Shown here: positions 1-5,799 of the stretch, piece after piece
Position numbering within the stretch: position 1 is the stretch's first letter
How the letters are laid out: the number at the start of each line of letters is the position of its first letter
Assembly: GCA_031268255.1 (NCBI GenBank)
Contig: JAIRXO010000150.1
Coordinates: 1-7,035, forward strand
DNA: 7,035 nucleotides
Direction: 5' to 3'
Origin: Spirochaetaceae bacterium
GTDB lineage: Bacteria; Spirochaetota; Spirochaetia; Treponematales; Breznakiellaceae
Notes under the pieces: model-generated
The model's input: the letters and a program-made list of their open reading frames with translations, nothing else
Told to the model about the DNA's origin: nothing
Databases searched by the model: none
Translations under genes and position numbers: made by a program

Positions 1-672
1 GACCTTGCTCATCCCCTCCATGCGGGAACCAAAGACAATGGCTTCGACCTTTAGCAAAGTGGTCTGGAGCCGTATCTGCACATTCTGAACAAGGGAATTC
101 TTTTCTATCTGGGGGTCCTCGGGGAAGGCGCAGGAAAACCCTACCACGCTGATGTCCTTTATGGCGCCGTTGATAAAGCCGCCGCCCAGGGGCATATTGA
201 CCGTGGCATTGGTCTCGTTTTCTATGGTAGCCCGAATGTATTTGCGCCGGCCCTTGGCATCCTGGGCCTTGAGTATGTCAAATATCTGTTTTGTCGATTT
301 ATGAATATCCGAATGTACCGGTATAAAACCGCACTGGACCTTGACGACATTGATATATTTACGCATCAGGGCATCGGTGGCGTTGGCCGAAAGCACCCCG
401 ACAAGGGCTTCGGGCTGGTCCACATTGCCGATGAGCCCCCGTATGTATACTTCCCAGTCTTTTTCGCTCATGCCTTCGTCCAGATTGACAAAGACCAGCG
501 AGCCCGGATGCTTCCGCAGCACCCGGCGCAGATTGGCATGGTTCTTGACTATGTAAACCTCAAATTCCTGCTGGGCAAGCTCGGCTATGAGTTCATTCTG
601 AATAATGGCAGAGGGGTACAGGAAAAAAATATTTTTCCCAAGCAGATTATCCTGGGCTTTGTTCGTTTCCAT
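1..672 (-). CDS. PilZ-domain c-di-GMP receptor protein with receiver-like N-terminal domain (partial, C-terminus outside window)
   Basis: Reading the minus strand from ATG at 672 gives 224 codons with no stop up to the window edge. Residues 142-224 look like the start of a PilZ domain, the family that binds the second messenger cyclic di-GMP. The arginine motif RKYIR (RxxxR) is at 143-147 and DISVVG (DxSxxG) is at 173-178, both intact, so c-di-GMP binding is likely. Residues 13-135 resemble a response-regulator receiver fold: a strand at 14-19, then alternating helices and strands such as LVFVNLD at 59-65. The acidic pair expected after strand 1 is absent (LYPS at 18-21), so phosphorylation is doubtful. 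No signal peptide or membrane segment is seen, so the protein is probably cytoplasmic. The start has no Shine-Dalgarno sequence but lies 6 nt after a TATACT hexamer. In spirochaetes PilZ proteins affect motility; a role here is inferred. The gene is divergent from apbE. Confidence 0.8.
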   Translation of the reverse strand, partial: METNKAQDNLLGKNIFFLYPSAIIQNELIAELAQQEFEVYIVKNHANLRRVLRKHPGSLVFVNLDEGMSEKDWEVYIRGLIGNVDQPEALVGVLSANATDALMRKYINVVKVQCGFIPVHSDIHKSTKQIFDILKAQDAKGRRKYIRATIENETNATVNMPLGGGFINGAIKDISVVGFSCAFPEDPQIEKNSLVQNVQIRLQTTLLKVEAIVFGSRMEGMSKV

Positions 673-678
673 GGCAGT

Positions 679-707
679 AGTATATGATATATGGGTCTTG
701 TAGGAAA
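679..707 (-). promoter_or_regulatory. Putative promoter of the PilZ gene, predicted to give a leaderless transcript
   Basis: On the minus strand, TATACT (679-684) matches the -10 consensus at 5 of 6 positions. A weak -35 candidate TTTCCT (702-707) lies 17 nt upstream. Only 6 nt separate the -10 hexamer from the ATG at 672, so transcription would begin at or next to the start codon. This fits the lack of a Shine-Dalgarno sequence. The -35 element is poor, so confidence is modest. Confidence 0.4.
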
Positions 708-726
708 GACCCCGAATCAGTATCGT
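698..726 (+). promoter_or_regulatory. Putative promoter of apbE, predicted to give a leaderless transcript
   Basis: TTGTAG (698-703) and TATCGT (721-726) are spaced by 17 nt, and the second hexamer is exactly 6 nt before ATG 733. TATCGT matches the -10 consensus at only 4 of 6 positions. The call rests mainly on having the same geometry as the PilZ and HAD starts. It overlaps the divergent PilZ promoter, so the two could compete for polymerase. Confidence 0.3.
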
Positions 727-732
727 TATAGC

Positions 733-1764
733 ATGATTTTTGGTACAGGCAGCAAGAGGGTTTTGTGGTCCCTGCTGGCGGGTCTTTGTGTCCTGACGCA
801 GGGCTGCGCCAAGCCTCCTCCTTCCCAGACTGAATATGTGCTGGGTACGGTATGTTCGGTAAACCTCTACGGCCGGGGCTCTGCCCGGCTGTACCGGAAT
901 ATTTTTTCCCGGCTTCGTGAGATCGAAGGCAGGATGAGCGCGAACATAGAAGACACTGAGCTTGAAAGAATCAACGCCCAGGCAGGCATAGCGCCGGTCA
1001 AGGTTCACGAGGACCTTGTGGAGGTTCTCCTCCGCGCCAGGTATTTTGCCGAAATCTCAGGCGGGGCCTTTGATCCTACCATAGGGCCCATTGTAAAACT
1101 CTGGAACATAGGCTTTGACGGGGCGCGCCTTCCTTCCCAGGAAGAAATAGACAGGGCCCTTCCCCTGGTAAACTGGCGCGAGCTTGTTATTGATCAGGAT
1201 GCCGGAACGGTTTTTCTCGCCAGGCCCGGCATGCGCCTTGACATAGGCGGCATAGCCAAGGGATACGCCGCCGACGAGGCGGTCAGGCTCATACGGAAGG
1301 CCGGCATACCCCGGGCCATTGTAGACCTGGGGGGCAATATATTCGCCCTTGGGGAAAAAGAAGGAAACCTGCCCTGGAGGGTGGGCATCCAGAACCCGTC
1401 GGGTCTCAGAAACGATTACCTGGGTATCCTCGAAGTCAGGAACAAGACCATTGTAACATCCGGGGTGTACGAGCGTTTCCTTGAGCTGGACGGAAAAACG
1501 TACCACCATATCCTGTCGTCCCGTGACGGCTACCCCGTCGAAAACGGCCTTGTGTCGGTAACGATAATTGCCGGCCGTTCCATAGACGCCGACGGACTTT
1601 CTACAGGAATTTTTGCCATGGGCTACGAAAGGGGCAGACAGCGGATTGAGTCGCTTGATGATGCCGAGGCGCTTTTTGTGTTTGCCGACAATACCATACG
1701 GGGAACAGCGGGAGCCCTGGAGAATTTTACCCTTACCGACACGGCCTACAGCTTCGGCGATTGA
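733..1764 (+). CDS. apbE: FAD:protein FMN transferase, ApbE family lipoprotein (flavin-trafficking protein)
   Basis: 343 aa from ATG 733. ApbE enzymes split FAD and attach FMN covalently to Ser/Thr of exported redox proteins such as Rnf and Nqr subunits, outside the cytoplasmic membrane. A short basic stretch (SKR), a hydrophobic core and the sequence LTQGC give a type II signal peptide with lipidated Cys25. Family landmarks follow in order: FDPTIGP (113-119), LWNIGFDG (123-130), LDIGGIAKGYAADEA (169-183), VDLGGNI (197-203), TSGVYERF (242-249), the catalytic-region YHHI (257-260), and DADGLSTG (285-292) with metal-ligand Asp/Thr. The segment after HHI reads LSSRDGYP, where the family usually has IDPRTGYP, a small departure. 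The same frame is open to ATG 691, but that start would add 14 residues before the signal peptide. Neither ATG has a Shine-Dalgarno sequence; 733 is preferred for signal-peptide length and promoter spacing. In Treponema the homologous lipoprotein is described as Ftp, with FAD-hydrolysing and FMN-transferring activities (family knowledge). The gene is convergent with the transporter operon. Confidence 0.93.
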   Translation: MIFGTGSKRVLWSLLAGLCVLTQGCAKPPPSQTEYVLGTVCSVNLYGRGSARLYRNIFSRLREIEGRMSANIEDTELERINAQAGIAPVKVHEDLVEVLLRARYFAEISGGAFDPTIGPIVKLWNIGFDGARLPSQEEIDRALPLVNWRELVIDQDAGTVFLARPGMRLDIGGIAKGYAADEAVRLIRKAGIPRAIVDLGGNIFALGEKEGNLPWRVGIQNPSGLRNDYLGILEVRNKTIVTSGVYERFLELDGKTYHHILSSRDGYPVENGLVSVTIIAGRSIDADGLSTGIFAMGYERGRQRIESLDDAEALFVFADNTIRGTAGALENFTLTDTAYSFGD

Positions 1765-1814
1765 GCGCGGCGGGTGCGCTCACGGAGACTGCGCAAGGGA
1801 TTGAAGCGGAAATC

Positions 1815-1831
1815 CTTTTGCGAAGCAAAAG
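1815..1831. other. Perfect hairpin, 7-bp stem with 3-nt loop
   Basis: CTTTTGC, loop GAA, GCAAAAG. The stem is AT-rich, with GC pairs next to the loop, and it folds in RNA of either strand. No run of T follows on either strand, so it is not a classic intrinsic terminator. It might still protect the 3' ends of apbE or of the transporter mRNA (inference). Confidence 0.6.
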
Positions 1832-1850
1832 ATTGGAGCGGAAAGCCCGG

Positions 1851-1869
1851 TCGAGCCCGGAGGGCTCGA
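1851..1869. terminator. GC-rich hairpin between convergent genes; possible bidirectional terminator or 3'-end stabiliser
   Basis: TCGAGCCC, loop GGA, GGGCTCGA: an 8-bp perfect stem with a 3-nt loop, placed 3' of both apbE (plus) and the ATPase gene (minus). Position suits a shared transcript end. The missing U-tract on either side argues against a standard Rho-independent terminator, so the terminator label is tentative. Confidence 0.35.
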
Positions 1870-1897
1870 TGCGCCCATAAACTTGACATTCGGAAAT

Positions 1898-2899
1898 TTA
1901 GTTTATCTCCCGGTATCTGCTTACCGTTACGCTGATAGCCGTCCCCGGAGGCGGTCCGCGGTCCGCGGGGATTTCGGCGCTGATGATTTCGCCTGATGTT
2001 TCAAGCCGTATCCTGACCCTGACAAGCCGGCCAAGAAAATCTGAGGCTATGACCCTGCCTGAAAGGACAAGGGCCTTTCCGCCCGGAAGGGCTTCTTCCG
2101 CGCTGGACGCGCTTTCCGCGATACGGACCCACTCGGGCCTGGCGAAAAAAGTTTTTCCGTCTGCGGTAAAAAAATTGGCCGGCCCGGAAAAATCCGCAGC
2201 AAAGGCATTGACGGGGGTATTGTACAGCTCATGGGGGCTTCCGAACTGCTCAAGCCTGCCTTCGTGCATGACGGCAATGTAATCGGAAAGCGAAAGGGCT
2301 TCTTCCTGGTCGTGGGTCACATAGATGGTGGTGATGCCCAGGCGCTGCTGGATTTCCTTGAGTTCTTCCCTTACCTTGAGACGGAGTTTCGCGTCAAGGC
2401 TGCTTAAAGGCTCATCCATGAGAAGCACTCTGGGTTTAAGGATCAACGCCCTCCCCAGGGCAAGGCGCTGCTGCTGTCCCCCGGACAATTCGCCCGGATA
2501 GCGGTCCAGAAGGCCGTCGAGCCCAAGCAGCCCTGAGGTATTCGCGATTTCTTCCCTGATGACGCTCTGCTTTTCCCTGCGTATCTCAAGGCCATAGGCA
2601 AGGTTTTTTTTGTTTGTCATGTGGGGGAAGAGGGCGTAATCCTGAAACACTATACCCGTACCGCGTTCCTCAGGCGCTATGCCCTTTTGGTTTTTCCCCA
2701 GGATGAAAACCCCGCCTGAGTCAGGTTCAAAAAAACCGGCGATGATTCTGAGCAGGGTGGTCTTGCCGCAGCCAGAGGGTCCAAGAAGGGTGGTAAAACT
2801 TCCCCTGGGCACCTGAAGCGAAAAATTGTCAACTGCCGTAACATTTCCATAGCGTTTAACGAGCCGGGAAAGTTCAACATCAAAAGGAATGTTTTCCAT
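1898..2899 (-). CDS. ABC importer ATPase subunit (FbpC/AfuC/PotA-like, with TOBE domain)
   Basis: 333 aa, full length for the family. This is the cytoplasmic nucleotide-binding subunit that powers the importer encoded just upstream. Landmarks: Walker A GPSGCGKTT (40-48), Q-loop Gln86 in VFQDYALFP, signature LSGGQ (138-142), Walker B VLLMDE (158-163) with catalytic Glu163, D-loop SSLD (166-169), and switch His196 in THD. All are intact. From about residue 245 the chain leaves the ATPase core and forms a TOBE-type regulatory domain with the FFARPEWVRI segment typical of FbpC/PotA proteins. The ATG lies inside the permease gene, a 20-bp overlap, which suggests translational coupling. It stops with TAA. 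Substrate cannot be read from this subunit; ferric ion, spermidine, thiamine, phosphonate and sugar-phosphate importers share the architecture. Confidence 0.93.
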   Translation of the reverse strand: MENIPFDVELSRLVKRYGNVTAVDNFSLQVPRGSFTTLLGPSGCGKTTLLRIIAGFFEPDSGGVFILGKNQKGIAPEERGTGIVFQDYALFPHMTNKKNLAYGLEIRREKQSVIREEIANTSGLLGLDGLLDRYPGELSGGQQQRLALGRALILKPRVLLMDEPLSSLDAKLRLKVREELKEIQQRLGITTIYVTHDQEEALSLSDYIAVMHEGRLEQFGSPHELYNTPVNAFAADFSGPANFFTADGKTFFARPEWVRIAESASSAEEALPGGKALVLSGRVIASDFLGRLVRVRIRLETSGEIISAEIPADRGPPPGTAISVTVSRYREIN

Positions 2900-4559
2900 G
2901 ATACCCCATTATATGCGCCTGCTTCCCCCACGCAAGGCGGAGCAGGGCCAGGGCCGAAAAAATCACCACAGTCAGTACCAAGGCCAGGGCCGCCGCCCTG
3001 CCCCAGTTTCCCTGGGAGGCGAGATTGAGGATGAGCGCCGAAGTCAGCTTTGTCCTGAAACTCATGAGGAAAATCACCGCGCTCAAGGTTCCTGTGGCCC
3101 GCACAAAGGTATACACAAAGGCCGACACAATGCCGGGGGCTGCCAGGGGGCAGATGATGGTAAGAAAGAGTTTTATCCTTGTAGCGCCAAGCGCCCGGGC
3201 GCTGTCATCCAGGGCGTTTCGTATACTCATGAGGGAAGAACTCATGATGCGGTAGGCCGCGGGAAGATCGCAGACGGTCATGGCAAGGACTATGACGAGC
3301 CCTGTTCCGGTCAGATGAAAAGGGCTCCCGTTAAACGCAAGTACAAACGCAAGTCCTATAAGCGAACCGGGAAGCGCCGCCGGCAGCATCACTATCCCGT
3401 CGGCGGCGCGGCGGAAAGGGAGACCTGTCCTGAGGGTAAGAAAGGCAAAGAGCGACGCAAGGGCCGCGCTTACAAGAGCCGCGCCAAAGGCCGAATACAG
3501 GGTGTTACGCAGTTCCCGGCTGTACGAGAAACACGCCGCAAGGTGTTCCAGGGTAAAGCTGTTGTCAACGCTCCATATTTTAGAAAAGGCCCCGGCTATG
3601 ACGGCAAGAAACTGGGCCGCCACAATAACGGCGATGAAGGAACAAAAGGCAAAAAGCAGAACCCTGCACACAGGACCGGGAGGACGGCGGGGAAGCGACG
3701 AAACAGCGCCGGCGGTCGCCAGGCGGTCGTGTTTTTTATGGAAGAAAAAACGCTGGAGGGCAAAAAGCAGCGAAGCGGGCACGAGGAGTATGATGCCCAG
3801 AGCCGCGCTGGTTCCCGTGTCGGCCCAGCCTGAAAGCCTTGTGTAAAGTTCCACGGCAAGTACGGTAAAGCGTCCGCCTATAAGCATGGGGTTGCCAAAA
3901 TCGCTCAGTACCGAGACGGCGATAAAGAGCAGCGCCGAAATTATGCCGGGCAGGGAAAGCGGCAGCGTCAGGGTTCTGAAAACGCGAAAGCCCCGCGCGC
4001 CGAATGAACGGGCCGCGTATTCCAGAGCGGGGTTAATTCCCTCAAGTACATCCTTTATAATGAGGAAGGCAATGGGGAAGAAGCAAAGGGTCTGCGCTAT
4101 GAGCAGACCTGGAAGCCCGTAGAGCGAAACATCCAGGCCCAGAAGGGTTTTGGTAAAAAAACCCTGATGCCCGAAAAGCAATATAAACGAAAGACCGCCC
4201 ACGAAGGGCGGAGTAACCAGATGCAGTACGGGGATAAAGGCGAAAAAACGGGCAAAGGGCAGGGCGCCCCGGATAACGCCATAGGCATAGACAAATCCGG
4301 TCAGCACCGAAAGAGAGGTCGAAAGAACCACCAGCAGCAGGGAATGGAGGAGCGAGTCCAGCCACCGGGATGACGCGAACAAGGTCCGCCAGCTTTCAGG
4401 ACCGGCCGCCCGGAATACGCGGAAAAGCGGATAGAGGACAAAGAGAAAAAGAAACGCAAGGGCCGCGGTCCAGAGTACGCAAAGCGGCAGAGATTCCCTT
4501 GTCTGTCTGTTTTCCCGGAATACGGCAGCCAGGCCGTTTCCGGCCTTAATCCCGCTGAT
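2880..4559 (-). CDS. ABC importer permease, fused two-domain type (FbpB/AfuB-like); start codon non-standard or unresolved
   Basis: This membrane channel of the importer has two MetI-like halves in one chain, as in FbpB/SfuB/AfuB. Each half carries an EAA loop that docks the ATPase: EYAARSFGARG at about 180-190 and DDSARALGATR at about 451-461 (numbering from codon 4559), both followed by Pro-rich family sequence. Roughly 12 hydrophobic segments are visible, with a charged linker (FFFHKKHDR) between the halves. The first standard start in frame is TTG 4382, giving 500 aa, but that lacks the first helix. The frame upstream of it is open to the binding-protein stop. It encodes a basic N-terminus and a clear membrane helix (residues 24-43), then YPLFRVF, as the family expects. 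No ATG, GTG or TTG occurs there. AUC at 4557-4559, 5 nt after AGGGGG, is the best-placed candidate and gives 559 aa. The chain stops with TGA, overlapping the ATPase gene by 20 bp. Confidence 0.85.
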   Translation of the reverse strand: MSGIKAGNGLAAVFRENRQTRESLPLCVLWTAALAFLFLFVLYPLFRVFRAAGPESWRTLFASSRWLDSLLHSLLLVVLSTSLSVLTGFVYAYGVIRGALPFARFFAFIPVLHLVTPPFVGGLSFILLFGHQGFFTKTLLGLDVSLYGLPGLLIAQTLCFFPIAFLIIKDVLEGINPALEYAARSFGARGFRVFRTLTLPLSLPGIISALLFIAVSVLSDFGNPMLIGGRFTVLAVELYTRLSGWADTGTSAALGIILLVPASLLFALQRFFFHKKHDRLATAGAVSSLPRRPPGPVCRVLLFAFCSFIAVIVAAQFLAVIAGAFSKIWSVDNSFTLEHLAACFSYSRELRNTLYSAFGAALVSAALASLFAFLTLRTGLPFRRAADGIVMLPAALPGSLIGLAFVLAFNGSPFHLTGTGLVIVLAMTVCDLPAAYRIMSSSLMSIRNALDDSARALGATRIKLFLTIICPLAAPGIVSAFVYTFVRATGTLSAVIFLMSFRTKLTSALILNLASQGNWGRAAALALVLTVVIFSALALLRLAWGKQAHIMGYHGKHSF

Positions 4560-4570
4560 GGCCGCCCCCT
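4557..4570 (-). promoter_or_regulatory. Shine-Dalgarno-like site and candidate AUC start of the permease, overlapping the upstream stop
   Basis: The minus strand reads AGGGGG (4570 to 4565), 5 nt of spacer, then ATC (4559-4557). The first two bases of this site belong to the TAG stop of the binding-protein gene, a usual place for a coupled downstream gene. AGGGGG matches AGGAGG at 5 of 6 positions. A further possible start, ATT at 4550-4548, is 14 nt from the site and so less well placed. Use of AUC is an inference. Confidence 0.4.
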
Positions 4571-5573
4571 ATCTTATCTCATTCTGCCACCGCGCATGGA
4601 CCGCGTCCCGCTCGGCCCCCGCCTTTTCCGAATCGTATTCAAGGAAATCTATCGTGTCAACAGAAATTGATCCCGAAAGACTCGCGACTTCGGGATTCAC
4701 CGGAATGGTATGGGAAAGGGACGTAAAGAGTTCCTGGGCTTCCCGGGAGAGCATAAAGTCAACAAATTTTCTGGCGTTATCGCTGTTTGGCCCGCCCTTG
4801 ATAATGGATACCGCGTCTACCTCGCCGACTGTTTTAGGCGGAATGATGATTTTTACCGGGAAGCCCTGGGCGGCATAAAGCTGCATGGCGTGAACATAGG
4901 CCACGCAAATGCTGTATTCACCCGATCCGATAAGCCGGGGCGGGGCGCTTCCGCTTGAGGGCAGTTGGGCTGCCAGCGGAGTAAGCCGCCTAAAGTAATC
5001 CCAGCCCTGCGCCTCGCCCCTTCCCTGAAGCTGACTCTGGAGGAAAAGATACCCCGTAGCCGACGCTACAGGATCGGTAAAGATAATTTCCCCCTTAAAG
5101 GCCGGGTCCGCCAGATCGTCCCAGGTCCGCGGAAGGGCCTTGCCGGGAAATTTTTCCGCGAAACGGTTCTCATTGACCCCTATACCCAGGGTCAGCACGC
5201 AGAACCCCGTCCAGGTTCCGTCGGCGGCGCGGGTATACTCAGGAACCCGGACCGCCCGGGATGTATAAGGATCAAGCGCCCCGGAGCGGGCAGCGGAAAT
5301 ATGGAGGCTTTCAGCGCCGCCCAGAAGTATATCCGCCTGGGGGGCGTTTCTTTCGGCGATAACCCGGTTCACCAGTTCGCCGGTGGCAGCCCGGAAATAT
5401 TCAACCTTGATACCCGTCTGACGGGTAAAGAGTTCCGCAAGCGCCAGGGTCTCGTCCTCGTTGACCACGGAATAAATCAAAAGTTCATTGCCTGCCGTTT
5501 CCTGTTGGGGACGGCCCCACAGTGAAACCGCGGCGCTCAATAAAAGCGCCGGAATCACTATTTTTTTATTCAT
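4569..5573 (-). CDS. ABC importer periplasmic solute-binding protein (Fe(III)/AfuA/phosphonate-type family)
   Basis: 334 aa from ATG 5573, preceded by a strong Shine-Dalgarno sequence. The frame is open upstream to ATG 5732, but the shorter start begins a signal peptide: MNKKIV, then a hydrophobic stretch to about Trp19. Cleavage is probably near 20-22. There is no lipobox cysteine, so the protein looks soluble in the periplasm rather than lipid-anchored. Family features: IYSVVNEDET at the mature N-terminus (33-42), LPRTWDDLADPAFKG (147-161), DPVASATGY (167-175), SSGSAPP (206-212), PPKTVGEVDAVSIIKGGPN (245-263), then a C-terminal FVDFMLSREAQELF helix (270-283). These place it with the FbpA/AfuA/2-aminoethylphosphonate binding proteins. 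The adjacent tyrosine pair that holds iron in FbpA is not evident; the corresponding stretch reads SICVAYVHAM (221-230). His228 and Glu251 might contact a phosphorylated ligand (low certainty). It stops with TAG, in the same frame as the permease. Confidence 0.88.
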   Translation of the reverse strand: MNKKIVIPALLLSAAVSLWGRPQQETAGNELLIYSVVNEDETLALAELFTRQTGIKVEYFRAATGELVNRVIAERNAPQADILLGGAESLHISAARSGALDPYTSRAVRVPEYTRAADGTWTGFCVLTLGIGVNENRFAEKFPGKALPRTWDDLADPAFKGEIIFTDPVASATGYLFLQSQLQGRGEAQGWDYFRRLTPLAAQLPSSGSAPPRLIGSGEYSICVAYVHAMQLYAAQGFPVKIIIPPKTVGEVDAVSIIKGGPNSDNARKFVDFMLSREAQELFTSLSHTIPVNPEVASLSGSISVDTIDFLEYDSEKAGAERDAVHARWQNEIR

Positions 5574-5577
5574 ACTA

Positions 5578-5585
5578 ACCTCCTC
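5578..5585 (-). promoter_or_regulatory. Ribosome binding site of the solute-binding protein gene
   Basis: GAGGAGGT on the minus strand, with 4 nt before ATG 5573, is near-perfect. It decides the start against the in-frame upstream ATG 5732. It also shows that this genome uses strong Shine-Dalgarno sequences, which makes their absence before other genes here meaningful. Confidence 0.88.
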
Positions 5586-5597
5586 GATTCCCTTAAA

Positions 5598-5626
5598 TTT
5601 GTACTTGAGTCCTGTTTTTTTGTCAA
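5598..5626 (-). promoter_or_regulatory. Promoter of the ABC importer operon
   Basis: On the minus strand a perfect -35 TTGACA (5621-5626) is followed by a 17-nt spacer, including an A-tract, and TACAAA (5598-5603), 4 of 6 with the -10 consensus. The predicted transcript starts around 5590, leaving a leader of about 20 nt that contains the ribosome binding site. I saw no convincing Fur box or riboswitch in this spacer. Confidence 0.68.
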
Positions 5627-5764
5627 TGGTAAAGTATATAAATCCGAAGGAATTTGTAGGATAATTGACCGTATAGCGTGTTCCCCGTTCCGCCGCATGA
5701 ATAACAGTGCGGTTTACCGCAAAACTCCACATTCGGGCGGCGGTGGGGAAACAGGCCCCCCTTC

Positions 5765-5793
5765 TTTATGTACTTGGTTCTTTTCTGTATAAT
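5765..5793 (+). promoter_or_regulatory. Putative promoter of the HAD hydrolase gene, predicted to give a leaderless transcript
   Basis: A perfect -10 TATAAT (5788-5793) sits 6 nt before ATG 5800, with a weak -35 candidate TTTATG (5765-5770) 17 nt upstream. Transcription would start at about the A of the ATG, and no Shine-Dalgarno sequence precedes that codon. It is divergent from the importer promoter. The rest of the spacer, 5640-5760, shows only a short G-run/C-run (GGGG near 5744, CCCCCC near 5756) and nothing I can name. Confidence 0.5.
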
Positions 5794-5799
5794 GGTAGT

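Larger units (their letters stand above)
1775..1869. repeat. REP-like structured repeat: duplicated 18-nt module alternating with hairpins
   Basis: The spacer between two convergent genes holds two copies of an 18-nt module, at 1798-1815 and 1830-1847. They match at 15 of 18 positions, share the core AGCGGAAA, and start 32 nt apart. Each copy leads into a perfect inverted repeat (1815-1831 and 1851-1869). Copy 1 can also fold on itself, GGATT with AATCC. A weaker stem, TGCGC (1775-1779) with GCGCA (1791-1795), precedes the modules. There is no open reading frame and no T-tract. The arrangement resembles repetitive extragenic palindromes; whether it recurs in the genome cannot be seen here. 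Confidence 0.55.

Noticed and set aside
301..687. Plus-strand open frame of 128 codons over the PilZ gene
   Set aside because: The minus-strand frame across the same bases carries both PilZ motifs and runs to the window edge; the plus-strand product shows no family feature.
691..732. ATG 691 as the apbE start
   Set aside because: It adds 14 residues ahead of a well-formed lipoprotein signal peptide and has no ribosome binding site; not fully excluded.
1057..1509. Minus-strand open frame of 150 codons within apbE
   Set aside because: Opposite strand of a gene with all ApbE landmarks; the product has no motif.
1950..1968. Tandem GGTCCGC copies
   Set aside because: Two copies within the coding end of the ATPase gene, matching its Arg-Gly-Pro codons; no sign of a functional repeat.
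2889..3833. Long plus-strand open frame of 314 codons antisense to the permease
   Set aside because: Its product is low-complexity, rich in Gly/Lys/Arg, with no recognisable motif, and it lies opposite a clearly conserved permease. It is a compositional shadow of a GC-rich gene.
5574..5732. N-terminal extension of the binding protein to ATG 5732
   Set aside because: It would bury the signal peptide behind 53 residues and translate through the promoter and the near-perfect ribosome binding site of ATG 5573.
5731..5762. G-run/C-run in the divergent spacer as a terminator or riboswitch
   Set aside because: The GGGG/CCCC pairing is short, lacks a following T-tract, and lies outside both predicted transcripts. 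No riboswitch core was recognised.
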